The notes under the pieces are model-generated. The model ran no database searches. It was not told where the DNA came from and worked only from the letters and a program-made list of their open reading frames with translations. This document shows, in pieces, positions 44,783 through 52,373 of a DNA stretch of 64,000 nt. This DNA comes from Kitasatospora sp. MAA19 (GTDB taxonomy: Bacteria > Actinomycetota > Actinomycetes > Streptomycetales > Streptomycetaceae): the NCBI RefSeq assembly GCF_029894125.1, contig NZ_JARXYZ010000002.1, positions 434,001 through 498,000 on the forward strand, given 5' to 3'. Within the stretch, counting starts at the first letter, position 1. Each line of letters starts with the position of its first letter. The translations under genes were made by a program, and so were the position numbers.

Positions 44783-45880
44783 CTACGGGCGCTCCGGGGT
44801 GAGGGCCAGGACGGCGAGGTCGTCGGCGAGCAGGCCGGCGTACTCGTGGACGTCCTGGGCCAGGAAGGAGACCAGCCGGTCGGGCGAGGTGGTGCCGAGG
44901 GCCGCGAGGCGGCGGTCGAGCGGGTAGAAGGCTCCGGTGGCGTCGCGGGCCTCGCTCACGCCGTCGGTGTAGAGCAGGACGGTGTGGCCCGGGGGCAGGG
45001 CGACCGCGGTCGGCTTGCCGCGTTCCTCGGCGGGCCCGAGGTGGCCGAGGCCGAGGGGGAGTTCGTCCGCGCAGGACACCGGGGTGATGGTGTGGCCGGT
45101 GAGCAGGAGCGGGGTGGTGTGGCCCCGGTTGACGATCTCCACGCAGTCGGAGCCCGGCCGGTACTGCAGCAGGACGGCGGTGACGAACAGCTCGTCGTCG
45201 CCCCGGTCGGCGGCGTCGCGCAGCACGGAGCGGTCCAGCTGGTCGGCGAGGTCGACCAGGTCGGGGGTGTCGTGCGCGGTCGCCCGGAAGGCGCCGAGCA
45301 CGTCGGCCACCGTCCGGACCGCGCCGAGGCCCTTTCCGCGGACGTCGCCCAGCAGCACCCGGACGCCGAAGCGGGTGTCGCACACCTCGTACAGGTCCCC
45401 GCCGACCAGCACCTCGGCCTGGGCGGGGCGGTAGAGGCCGGCCACCCGCAGGCCGCCCGCCCGTTCGGGCACCGGGCGCAGCACCGTGCGCTGCAGGGTC
45501 TCGGCGACCGTACGGGCGTGCAGCAGGTTGCGGTTCTGCCGGGTCCGCTGCCAGGACAGGGCGGTGCCCATCACCCCGGACAACAGCGTGGCGATGTAGA
45601 CCCAGACGTGGTGCTGCTCGTTGATGTGGCCCGCCCGCAGGGCCAGCACGAGTTGCAGCGCCAGGGAGCCGGCCGAGGCGGTGGCGGTCAGCACCGGGCC
45701 GTAGCTGAACGCCGCCACCACGGGCAGTGCGGTCAGCAGGAAGCCGGCCGCGACCGCGTCCGGGACGACCGCCTCGGCGACCAGGTCGAGCAGCAGCAGG
45801 AGCACCGGCAGCCAGGGCACCCAACGCGGCACCCTGGGTTCCACGGCCGCCCGGTGCGGCGGGCGGGGTGCTACGGGCAC
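44783..45880 (-). CDS. Membrane-anchored PP2C-family (SpoIIE-type) phosphatase
   Basis: This 365-residue protein has an N-terminal membrane part (about residues 20-105, four helices) and a C-terminal SpoIIE-type phosphatase domain. Metal-binding Asp residues are seen in VLVGGDLYEV and LLGDVRGKGLGA, and in the C-terminal LLYTDGVSEARD and YAGLLADDLAVLAL. Family members regulate sigma factors or partner-switching pathways. No anti-sigma or anti-anti-sigma neighbour is present here. GTG 45880 has AGGAGG 8 nt upstream. Confidence 0.87.
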   Translation of the reverse strand: MPVAPRPPHRAAVEPRVPRWVPWLPVLLLLLDLVAEAVVPDAVAAGFLLTALPVVAAFSYGPVLTATASAGSLALQLVLALRAGHINEQHHVWVYIATLLSGVMGTALSWQRTRQNRNLLHARTVAETLQRTVLRPVPERAGGLRVAGLYRPAQAEVLVGGDLYEVCDTRFGVRVLLGDVRGKGLGAVRTVADVLGAFRATAHDTPDLVDLADQLDRSVLRDAADRGDDELFVTAVLLQYRPGSDCVEIVNRGHTTPLLLTGHTITPVSCADELPLGLGHLGPAEERGKPTAVALPPGHTVLLYTDGVSEARDATGAFYPLDRRLAALGTTSPDRLVSFLAQDVHEYAGLLADDLAVLALTPERP

Positions 45881-46050
45881 GGCGGGGACCTCCTGGCCGA
45901 CCGGTCCGGAATGACCGGTTCATCCCTCCATGTTCTCCTATGAACGGTCCGGTCACGAACGGCCGAATGTCCCGGTTTTCCCGGCCGGCCGGGCCTGGAC
46001 GCGCGGCGTCAGGCCTGGCCGACCGAGGGTGACGAACGCCCTGGCCGGCG

Positions 46051-46096
46051 GGACGGGGGCGGGGCGGGGGCGGGGGCGGGACGGGGGCGGGGGCGG
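46051..46096. repeat. G-tract region next to the P450 stop codon
   Basis: At least eight runs of four or five G separated by one to three other bases, ending at the base before the P450 stop. On the plus strand it could form one or more G-quadruplexes; on the message strand it is C-rich. Confidence 0.7.
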
Positions 46097-47314
46097 TCAG
46101 CGCACGGTCACCGGCAGGGTGTCGAAGCCGCGCAGGACCAGGCGATCCCGCCGACTGGGCACGCCGCCGGGGGCGAGTCGGGGAAAGCGGTCCAGCAGGG
46201 CGGGCATCGCGACCTCGGCCTCCAGCCGGGCCAGCTGGGCGCCGAGGCAGTAGTGCGGGCCGCCGCCGAAGCTGAGCGGCTGGCTGTCGCCGCGGGTCGG
46301 GTCGAACACCTGCGGGCGGTCGTACCGGGCCGGGTCGTGGTTGGCCGCGCCGAGCAGCAGGAGCACCACGGTGCCGACCGGAACGGGCAGGTCCTCGACG
46401 GCGAGCCCCTCGGTCAGTGCGACCCGCGAGGTGAGCTGGACCGGGGAGTCGAAGCGCAGCACCTCGTCGGTGAACGCGGCCGGGGTGATCGCACCGCTGC
46501 GCAGGCCCGCGGCCGCCTCCGGATGGCGGAAGAGCAGGGCCAGGCCGTTGCCGAGCAGGTTGGTGGTGGTCTCGAAACCGGCCACCAACAACAGCACCAG
46601 GTTGGCCAGCAGCTCCCGGGCGGGGAGCCGCTCCGGATCGTCGACGGCGATCCGGGCCAGGTCGGTGACCAGGTCGTCCTGGGGGCGGGCGAGGCGCTCG
46701 GCGGCCAGTTCGGTGAAGTAGCCGGCGAGCTCGTCGGCGGCCGCGTCGGCCGCGGTGAGATCGGAGCGGTCGTCGATGAACTCCAGGGCGACGGTGAGGT
46801 CGGAGGCGAGGTCGCGGAAGCGGTAGCGGTCCGGTTCGGGGACACCGAGAAGTTCGCAGATCACCCCGACCGGCAGCCGGAAGGCGAAGGCGTCCATGAA
46901 GTCCACCGGCGAGCCGTCGGCGCCCTGCTCGGCCATCCCGTCCAGGAGCCGGGCGACCGCCGCCTCCACGGCCGGGCGCAGCGCGGCGACCCGGCGGGCG
47001 GTGAACACCGAGGCGATCAGCGAGCGGACCCGGGGGTGGTCGGGTGCGTTGCGCTGCAGGATCGAGCGGCCGAACAGCGCCATCGACGGGTGCTCGGCGA
47101 ACTCCGGGGCCAGGCCCGCCATCATCTCGGCGGTCGCGACGGCGAAGGCGGGGGTGCGCAGCACCTTGTCGGCCGCGGCGTGGCCGGCCACCAGGAAGGT
47201 GTCCGGGCCGGCGGGCATCGCCGCGCCCAGCTCGTGCGCCCTCGCGTACAGCGGGTACGGGTCGGCCCTGCCCTCGCTGGTCAGCAGTTCCTCGATGATC
47301 GACGTGCCGTCCAT
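46097..47314 (-). CDS. Cytochrome P450
   Basis: This 405-residue protein is a bacterial class I P450. The I-helix oxygen-activation motif is LLVAGFETTTNLLGNG, the ExxR motif lies in FTDEVLRFDSP, and the haem-binding loop is FGGGPHYCLGAQLAR with the axial cysteine near residue 356. There is no ferredoxin or reductase gene next to it, so it must use partners from elsewhere. Substrate is unknown. ATG 47314 has GGGAGGGG 8 nt upstream. The C-terminus adjoins a G-rich tract. Confidence 0.92.
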   Translation of the reverse strand: MDGTSIIEELLTSEGRADPYPLYARAHELGAAMPAGPDTFLVAGHAAADKVLRTPAFAVATAEMMAGLAPEFAEHPSMALFGRSILQRNAPDHPRVRSLIASVFTARRVAALRPAVEAAVARLLDGMAEQGADGSPVDFMDAFAFRLPVGVICELLGVPEPDRYRFRDLASDLTVALEFIDDRSDLTAADAAADELAGYFTELAAERLARPQDDLVTDLARIAVDDPERLPARELLANLVLLLVAGFETTTNLLGNGLALLFRHPEAAAGLRSGAITPAAFTDEVLRFDSPVQLTSRVALTEGLAVEDLPVPVGTVVLLLLGAANHDPARYDRPQVFDPTRGDSQPLSFGGGPHYCLGAQLARLEAEVAMPALLDRFPRLAPGGVPSRRDRLVLRGFDTLPVTVR

Positions 47315-47386
47315 CCGGTGCACCCCTCCCGAAGCCCACGTTCCTGATGCGTGAACCACCGACGGGGGCAATGGAGTTCCCGTCCG

Positions 47387-47428
47387 GCGGGGTTCCGGCG
47401 GGTTCCGGCCGGGTTCCGGCGGGGTTCC
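47387..47428. repeat. 10/11-bp imperfect tandem repeat
   Basis: Four successive units of the form GGCGGGGTTCC (10 or 11 bp) lie between the divergent P450 and ArsC-like genes. Confidence 0.7.
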
Positions 47429-47515
47429 CGTCCGGCTCGGGTGCGCATCCGGCCGCGGCTCCCGTGCGACCCGGGTTCGCACGCGGGCGTCGAGGCGGCT
47501 CGGTAGGGTGGCCGT

Positions 47516-47872
47516 ATGGAAATCTGGATCAACCCGCGCTGCGGCAAGTGCCGGTCGGCACTCGGCGAGCTGGAGGCCGTCGGGGCCAAGTACACCGTGC
47601 GGCGCTACCTGGAGGATCCGCCGACCGCCGCCGAGCTGGAACAGGTGCTGGAGCGACTGGGCCTGGAGCCGTGGGACATCACCCGCATCGAGGAGCCGGT
47701 CGCCAAGGACCTCGGGATGAAGCGGTGGTCCCGGGAGTCGGCGGACCGGGCGCGCTGGATCGCGGCCATGGCGGAGCACCCGATCCTGATCCAGCGGCCG
47801 ATCATCACCGCGGACGACGGCCACGCCGTCGTGGCCCGGACCCCCGAGGCCGTCAAGTCCGTACTGCCGTAG
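47516..47872 (+). CDS. ArsC/Spx-family protein with CGKC motif
   Basis: This 118-residue protein has an ArsC-like thioredoxin fold. The N-terminal active-site motif is RCGKC (Cys9 and Cys12), a CxxC pair, and the Arg in HPILIQRPIITADDG is the family anion-binding arginine. Glutaredoxin-dependent arsenate reductases usually have a single Cys, so this is more likely a thiol-redox protein or regulator. The ATG follows TAGGGT with about 7 nt, so the message is probably leaderless. It is convergent with the PPOX gene. Confidence 0.83.
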   Translation: MEIWINPRCGKCRSALGELEAVGAKYTVRRYLEDPPTAAELEQVLERLGLEPWDITRIEEPVAKDLGMKRWSRESADRARWIAAMAEHPILIQRPIITADDGHAVVARTPEAVKSVLP

Positions 47873-47890
47873 GGACGCCGCCGGGGGCGG

Positions 47891-48361
47891 TCAGTGCAGC
47901 TCGATCCGCTGCACCGGCCGACCCGGGTGCCAGTTGGAGATCCACAGCCGGCCGTCCTCCACGGTGGTGTGCACCACCTGCTCCAGGTCCAGCCGGAAGG
48001 CGTGGAAGGGGGTGGGCGGCGGCTCGGGAAGATCGGCCACGTAGGCGGTCAGTTCGGCCTCGTCGGTGATCTCGACCGCACGGCCGGAGACCTTGGAGTC
48101 CCCACCGGCCATGGTCTCGTCCCCCGGGTGGGCGTGCAGCGCGAAGCGGCCGTCCCGCTGGAGGTCGCGTGCCTTGACCGAGCCGTACATCGACCCGATC
48201 ATCAGGTCGGCTCCGATGAAGCCGACCTCCGTCCCGCTCACCCGGGGCGAACCGTCCTTGCGCAGCGTCGCCAGGACGTGGTGCTTGTCGGCCTCGAACC
48301 GGGCCCGTACGAGGGGCGCCAGATCGGGTGCCTGCTGCTCGAAATCCTGCCAGGTAGCCAT
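47891..48361 (-). CDS. Pyridoxamine 5'-phosphate oxidase-family protein
   Basis: This 156-residue protein has the split-barrel flavin/F420-binding fold (HHVLATLRKDGSPRVSGTEV near residues 27-47; RFALHAHPGDETM; LWISNWHPGRPVQRIE). The cofactor may be FMN, F420 or haem; it is not decidable here. The ATG is exactly 6 nt from a CAGACT hexamer, and the upstream element CTGTCAGTG-N8 fits a PafBC-type promoter. It is divergent from the DUF1697 gene, whose promoter is a near mirror image. Confidence 0.85.
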   Translation of the reverse strand: MATWQDFEQQAPDLAPLVRARFEADKHHVLATLRKDGSPRVSGTEVGFIGADLMIGSMYGSVKARDLQRDGRFALHAHPGDETMAGGDSKVSGRAVEITDEAELTAYVADLPEPPPTPFHAFRLDLEQVVHTTVEDGRLWISNWHPGRPVQRIELH

Positions 48362-48367
48362 GGCGCC

Positions 48368-48390
48368 AGTCTGGCACCGGGCACTGACAG
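48368..48390 (-). promoter_or_regulatory. PafBC-type (RecA-NDp) promoter of the PPOX-family gene
   Basis: Read leftwards the sequence is CTGTCAGTG-N8-CAGACT, and the start ATG follows 6 nt later. It differs from the published actinobacterial RecA-NDp consensus (TTGTCRGTG-N8-TAnnnT, from memory) at the first base and at the first -10 base. Confidence 0.65.
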
Positions 48391-48448
48391 CCGCCGGGCA
48401 TCTCCGCCGGCCGGGTGCCCACCGTCGCCCCCCACCGCCGCCCGGGCA

Positions 48449-48471
48449 TTGTCGGTGGCCGGTGCCAGACT
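48449..48471 (+). promoter_or_regulatory. PafBC-type (RecA-NDp) promoter of the DUF1697 gene
   Basis: TTGTCGGTG-N8-CAGACT with the GTG start 6 nt downstream. It shares 16 exact bases (CCGGTGCCAGACTGGC) in mirror orientation with the promoter of the divergent PPOX gene. Confidence 0.72.
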
Positions 48472-48477
48472 GGCGGG

Positions 48478-49026
48478 GTGACCACCACGACCACGTACAT
48501 CGCGTTCCTGCGGGCCATCAACGTCGGCGGCCGGACCGTGAAGATGGAGCGGCTGCGGGCGCTCTTCGCCGAGCTGGGGCTGGCGGGCGTGCGCTCCTAC
48601 ATCCAGAGCGGCAACGTCTTCTTCAGCACCGACGAGCCGGACCGCGCCGCCCTCACCCGGCGCATCGAGGAACACCTGGAGCGGTCGCTCGGCTACCCGG
48701 TGCCGGTGATGCTGCGGACGGTCGACGAGGTGGCCGCGCTGCTCGCCGCCGAGCCGTTCCGGGGCATCGAGGTGACGCCCGACATCCGGCTGGTCGTCGC
48801 CTTCCTCTCCGAACCGCTGCCCGCCGCCCTCGCCCTCCCCCGCACCTCGCCGAAGGGCGACCACGAGGTGATCGGTGCCGACCCGGGCGCCGCGTACGTG
48901 GTGGTCCGTCTGCGGGACGGCCGGTGGGTCACCGGGGACCTGTTCGGCAAGGCCTACCGGGGGTCGGTCACCGCCCGGTTCCTGCACACCACCGAGAAGA
49001 TCCTGGCGGCCGCCCGGAAGGGCTGA
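48478..49026 (+). CDS. DUF1697-domain protein
   Basis: This 182-residue protein matches the DUF1697 family (YIAFLRAINVGGRTVKMERL start, SYIQSGNVFFSTDEPD, then SVTARFLHTTEKILAA). There is no signal or membrane segment. Function is unknown. GTG 48478 is predicted to be the first base of a leaderless message, because the -10-like CAGACT lies 6 nt upstream. The promoter matches the DNA-damage PafBC motif, so damage induction is predicted (inference). Confidence 0.88.
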   Translation: MTTTTTYIAFLRAINVGGRTVKMERLRALFAELGLAGVRSYIQSGNVFFSTDEPDRAALTRRIEEHLERSLGYPVPVMLRTVDEVAALLAAEPFRGIEVTPDIRLVVAFLSEPLPAALALPRTSPKGDHEVIGADPGAAYVVVRLRDGRWVTGDLFGKAYRGSVTARFLHTTEKILAAARKG

Positions 49027-49162
49027 CCACCTCCGGCCGGCCGCCACCGCGACCGGAACCGCGGTCGCGCACCAGGCGTCTGAAGTGCAGTGACGTACTC
49101 ACTCCGCGTCGGCGCACGGCGTGATCTGGACAGTCGGAGCCGGCCGAGCCGAGAATCGGGCC

Positions 49163-49720
49163 ATGACGTCTCCTGAGTTCCGCACCGGCGCGGTCTCGCC
49201 CTCCGGCGCGGTCCGCCCCTCCGACGCCGAACGGGACCAGGTGCTCGGGGTGCTCAAGGACGGCGCGGGCAGCGGGCGGCTGTCGCACGACACCTTCCTC
49301 GGCCGGATGGAGATCGTCCTGCACGCCACCAGCCGGGGCGAGTTGGACGAGGCGATGAGCGGGCTGCCGACCGGGAACCCGGTCGAGCGCCTCCTGCTGC
49401 GGACGGTCGGCCGGATCTCCTCGTTCGGGGACCGGCTGAGCCGGGCCTGGCGCGCCGAGCGGCTGCCCGGGCTGAGCCTGCCGGAGACCGGGGCCGGGCA
49501 GTTGACGATCGGTCGGATCATCGGCTCGGGGTTGCGGCTGCACGACGCCTCGGTGTCCCGGAAGCACGCCGAGCTGCGGCACGAGGGCGGCGGCTGGGTG
49601 CTGTACGACCTCGGCTCGACCAACGGCACGCACGTGAACGGGCGCCGGATCGCGGGCGGGGTCCGGGTCCGGCCGGGCGACCAGGTCCGGTTCGGGAACC
49701 TGGAGTTCCGGCTCGCCTAG
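49163..49720 (+). CDS. DUF1707 and FHA domain protein
   Basis: This 185-residue protein has an N-terminal DUF1707 domain (VRPSDAERDQVLGVLKDGAG to SRGELDEAMSGLP, about residues 15-70) and a C-terminal FHA domain (LTIGRIIGSGLRLHDASVSR, KHAELRHEGGGW, LYDLGSTNGTHVNGRRI). FHA domains bind phosphothreonine, so it is probably read out by Ser/Thr kinase signalling. ATG 49163 is preceded by GAGAAT 6 nt upstream, a leaderless arrangement. No kinase is encoded nearby. Confidence 0.9.
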   Translation: MTSPEFRTGAVSPSGAVRPSDAERDQVLGVLKDGAGSGRLSHDTFLGRMEIVLHATSRGELDEAMSGLPTGNPVERLLLRTVGRISSFGDRLSRAWRAERLPGLSLPETGAGQLTIGRIIGSGLRLHDASVSRKHAELRHEGGGWVLYDLGSTNGTHVNGRRIAGGVRVRPGDQVRFGNLEFRLA

Positions 49721-49983
49721 GGTCCGTCGCTCCCCCGGGCGGCCGGTCGGTGCGGGAGCTGTCGCGGTGCCCGCTGTCACGACGGCCCGTCCCGGAACTC
49801 CTCGATGGCGGTGCGGATCTGGCGGGTCAGCACGGCGTGCCGCCACCGGCGCTGGCGCTGGCGCCGCCACCGGCGCCGGCGGCCAGGATGCGCTCGGCGG
49901 CCGGCAGTCGGGTGATCAGCGGGGGTTGCCGGAGGGAGGTCACCGGCGGACGGTGGCACTCACGGTCGGCCGGGGCGGTGGCG

Positions 49984-50006
49984 TTGTCAGTGGTGGGTGC
50001 AAGGAT
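49984..50006 (+). promoter_or_regulatory. PafBC-type (RecA-NDp) promoter of the DUF6891 gene
   Basis: TTGTCAGTG-N8-AAGGAT with the ATG 6 nt downstream. The first nine bases match the consensus exactly; the -10 begins with A instead of T. Confidence 0.72.
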
Positions 50007-50012
50007 GCGGGC

Positions 50013-50606
50013 ATGACCCAGGAGACGGCTCCCACCCCCGACGTGCTGCGCGAAGCCCGCGAACGGGCCCGCGAGTTGATCCGGTGCGGCTTCCAGGACC
50101 CGGACGAGATAGCCGAGTCCCTGGTCGAGGTCCTCGACGACCAGGGGCTGACGCAGGAGGAGGCGGAGCGGATCGTCGCTCCGCTGTGGGCCGAGCGGCT
50201 GGCCGAGCAGGCTTCCTGGCCCGCGACCACGGACGTGGACCGGCTGGCGGCGGCCTTCGACGCGCTGGAGGAGGAGGGCGTCGTCGCGGCGATGGACTTC
50301 ACCTGCTGCGCGGGCTGCGGCTATGCGGAGATCGGCGGCGAGGCCGACGAGGGCTCGCACGGCTTCGTCTTCTTCCACCAGCAGGACACCGAGGCGGCGG
50401 CCGACGGGCGGGGCCTGATGCTGCGTTACGGCGGTTTCCACACCGGGGAGGAGGCCGCCGAGGTGTCGGAGCGGCGGACGGCCGAGGTCGGGCGGGCGGT
50501 GGTGGCCGCGCTGGAGGCGGCCGGGCTCCCGGTGGAGTGGGACGGTTCGCCGCATACGGCGATCCGGGTCACTCCGCTGGAGTGGCTCAACCGCCTGCCG
50601 GAGTAG
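50013..50606 (+). CDS. DUF6891-type protein
   Basis: This 197-residue acidic protein has a distinctive central segment with three cysteines in DFTCCAGCGYAEIGGEADEG and GFVFFHQQDTEAAADG. It appears to match DUF6891; no enzymatic motif is recognised. ATG 50013 follows a TTGTCAGTG-N8-AAGGAT promoter with 6 nt, so the message is probably leaderless and damage-inducible. The CCxGC cluster could bind metal. It is convergent with the small lipoprotein gene. Confidence 0.8.
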   Translation: MTQETAPTPDVLREARERARELIRCGFQDPDEIAESLVEVLDDQGLTQEEAERIVAPLWAERLAEQASWPATTDVDRLAAAFDALEEEGVVAAMDFTCCAGCGYAEIGGEADEGSHGFVFFHQQDTEAAADGRGLMLRYGGFHTGEEAAEVSERRTAEVGRAVVAALEAAGLPVEWDGSPHTAIRVTPLEWLNRLPE

Positions 50607-50652
50607 GCGCCGGGGAGTCCCGGGTGAACGTCTGGGCAGCGTGCGGGCGGTG

Positions 50653-51060
50653 TCAGCCGCGGGTGACGTGCAGTTCTGCGGAGCGGTCGCCCTTGTTCGC
50701 CTTGTGCAGGGTGACCTTCGCCTGGCCGATGGTGGTCTCGGCGTCCTTGCCGACGGTCTTCCGGTCGTCGCCGACGGCCACCTCGACCGTGCTGTCGGTG
50801 ATGTGGCCGACCGCCATCTTCACGGTGTGGCTGCCGCCGAAGACCTGGACGGTCTTGGAGGTGTCGGCATCGTCGGTGCGGACGACGACGTCGCAGCTGT
50901 CGTCGTCGAGGCACAGCGAGCCGCTGCCCCCACAGGCGGTCAGTCCGGCGCCGAGCGCCAGGACGGCGCCGGCGGCGAGGAGCGCCGGGCGGCGGCGGGC
51001 GGGCACGAGGCCGTGGCGGTCACGGGTTCGGTGGGAGTTCGGTGTGCGTCCTGTGGTCAT
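50653..51060 (-). CDS. Small secreted lipoprotein
   Basis: This 135-residue protein has a basic N-terminus (ARRRP), a hydrophobic core and lipobox LTAC (Cys43). The mature part is about 92 residues with two cysteines (LCLDDDSC) and a beta-rich pattern (KTVQVFGGSHTVKMAVGHIT). It is probably exported and lipid-anchored. Function unknown. ATG 51060 gives a proper signal peptide; an upstream frame to 51147 adds an unlikely tail. A TCCCCTAGGGGGA palindrome lies at 51174-51186 in its promoter region. Confidence 0.78.
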   Translation of the reverse strand: MTTGRTPNSHRTRDRHGLVPARRRPALLAAGAVLALGAGLTACGGSGSLCLDDDSCDVVVRTDDADTSKTVQVFGGSHTVKMAVGHITDSTVEVAVGDDRKTVGKDAETTIGQAKVTLHKANKGDRSAELHVTRG

Positions 51061-51173
51061 GGTGTCGACGGTAGGCGGCCGGGCACACCCCGCCATCGCC
51101 CGTCGGCGGCACCCGTCCCCTGGCCGGGCCCGGAGCGCCCGGGCCACCGCGACCCCGAGGACGGTGAGGTGAA

Positions 51174-51186
51174 TCCCCTAGGGGGA
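51174..51186. promoter_or_regulatory. TCCCCTAGGGGGA palindrome upstream of the small lipoprotein gene
   Basis: A 13-bp near-perfect palindrome 114 bp upstream of the lipoprotein start. It is a candidate operator; no binding family is assigned. A second inverted repeat (GCATATGCC/GGCGTATGC, 51230-51250) lies closer to the hemerythrin-like gene stop and may be its terminator. Confidence 0.45.
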
Positions 51187-51289
51187 AAAGGGAGTTGGGC
51201 CTACAGGGGCAGATGCCAAGGCGATGACCGCATATGCCTCAGGCGTATGCCACGCGCGTAGATCGACGGGCCGCGAAAAGGACCGGCGG

Positions 51290-52069
51290 TCAGTCGCCGA
51301 GGCCGCCCAGTCCGGCGGACGGGCCCCACAGCGGCGCCATGCAGCGCTGGTAGGTGGCCTGCCAGTGCGGCCAGTTGCGGGCCACGTCGTCGTCGCACTC
51401 GGCCAGCAGCCGCTCGACCAGCGCCGGCTCCACCCCCTCCAGCAGCCACGCCAGCGCGTCCGGCGCGCCCGGACCGTCCGCCGACCGCAGCAGGTCCAGC
51501 AGCTCGCCCAGACCGCCGAGCCGGGAGCCCTCCGGGATCACCCGCTCCATCCGGGGCAGCAGTTGGCGCTCCTCGATCCGCAGGTGCGTCTCCAGCCGGG
51601 CCGCCAGGTCCTCCATCGCGTAGGCGACCGGCCAGGCGCTGCCGGTGTCCCGGCTGGCGATCCGGACCAGCGTGGTGACCCGGGTGAACGAGTGGTCGAG
51701 GTTGTGGTGGTCCGCCTCCAGCCAGTTGAGCAGCAGCCGCAGCTCGGGCGCGAAGCGGCGCACGATCGGCCAGATCCGGGTGTCCTGCTGCTCGTGGTGG
51801 CAGGTCAGCATCGCGGTCACGAAGCTCCAGTGCCGCAGCAGCGCCTCGCCCGCGTCGTCCTCGCCGGGCTGGAGCAGCCGCAGCGCGTTGGGCAGCCGGG
51901 CGAGGTCCCGGCGCAGCGCGGCGTGCACCAGCCGCAGCCCGGCGAAGCGGTCCGTCCCCGGCACCTCGTCGGCGGCCCGCACGGGCGCGGCCGCGCCCCG
52001 GGTGTCGGCCCCGGGCTCCGTCTGCGGGGGCACGGAGGGGGACGGCTGGGGCAGCAGATGGATCGGCAT
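51290..52069 (-). CDS. Hemerythrin HHE-domain protein
   Basis: This 259-residue, helical protein carries hemerythrin-like metal ligands: LVHAALRRDL, CHHEQQDTRIWP, LEADHHNLDHSF and LETHLRIEERQLLP. Such a domain can bind a non-haem diiron site and sense oxygen or NO; which is not known here. The first 55 residues are a disordered Pro-rich lead. ATG 52069 is chosen with GAGAG upstream. It is divergent from no gene; the next gene upstream is the convergent-facing esterase on the same strand. Confidence 0.85.
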   Translation of the reverse strand: MPIHLLPQPSPSVPPQTEPGADTRGAAAPVRAADEVPGTDRFAGLRLVHAALRRDLARLPNALRLLQPGEDDAGEALLRHWSFVTAMLTCHHEQQDTRIWPIVRRFAPELRLLLNWLEADHHNLDHSFTRVTTLVRIASRDTGSAWPVAYAMEDLAARLETHLRIEERQLLPRMERVIPEGSRLGGLGELLDLLRSADGPGAPDALAWLLEGVEPALVERLLAECDDDVARNWPHWQATYQRCMAPLWGPSAGLGGLGD

Positions 52070-52373
52070 GGCACTCTCTTCACAACGTCGTGGGGCGGGC
52101 GGGGCCGGCCGGTGGAATGCGGCCCCATCCAAAGTGCTCACAGTCGATCAGAAGTGAATCAATGTCCGATTGACGCGCAGGTCACAGGCGTTTTCGCGGA
52201 CGGCGGCGGCTCCTCGCGAAGCGCGCACCGGGTCTGCGGACGACCCGCGGACGAAGCCGGAACGCCGCGGGCCCGGAGCACCTGGTGGTGCTCCGGGCCC
52301 GCGGCGTACGGATGGCCGTGCCGGTCGGCGGACGAGTGCCCGCGCGAGCGCCCGCGCGGGTGGCGGTACCGGA
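52070..52373. other. Gap between the hemerythrin-like and esterase genes
   Basis: 304 bp hold the hemerythrin gene promoter and a strong terminator at 52262-52307. No small gene was found. Confidence 0.6.
52262..52307 (-). terminator. Terminator after the esterase gene
   Basis: A perfect stem of about 21 bp with loop TGGT (arms 52262-52282 and 52287-52307) follows the esterase stop codon on the minus strand. Confidence 0.9.

Noticed and set aside
49777..49959. 60-codon minus-strand frame ending RTAIEEFRDGPS
   Set aside because: The end looks somewhat protein-like, but the first part is low-complexity Arg-rich with no ribosome site. It is perhaps a gene remnant; not annotated.
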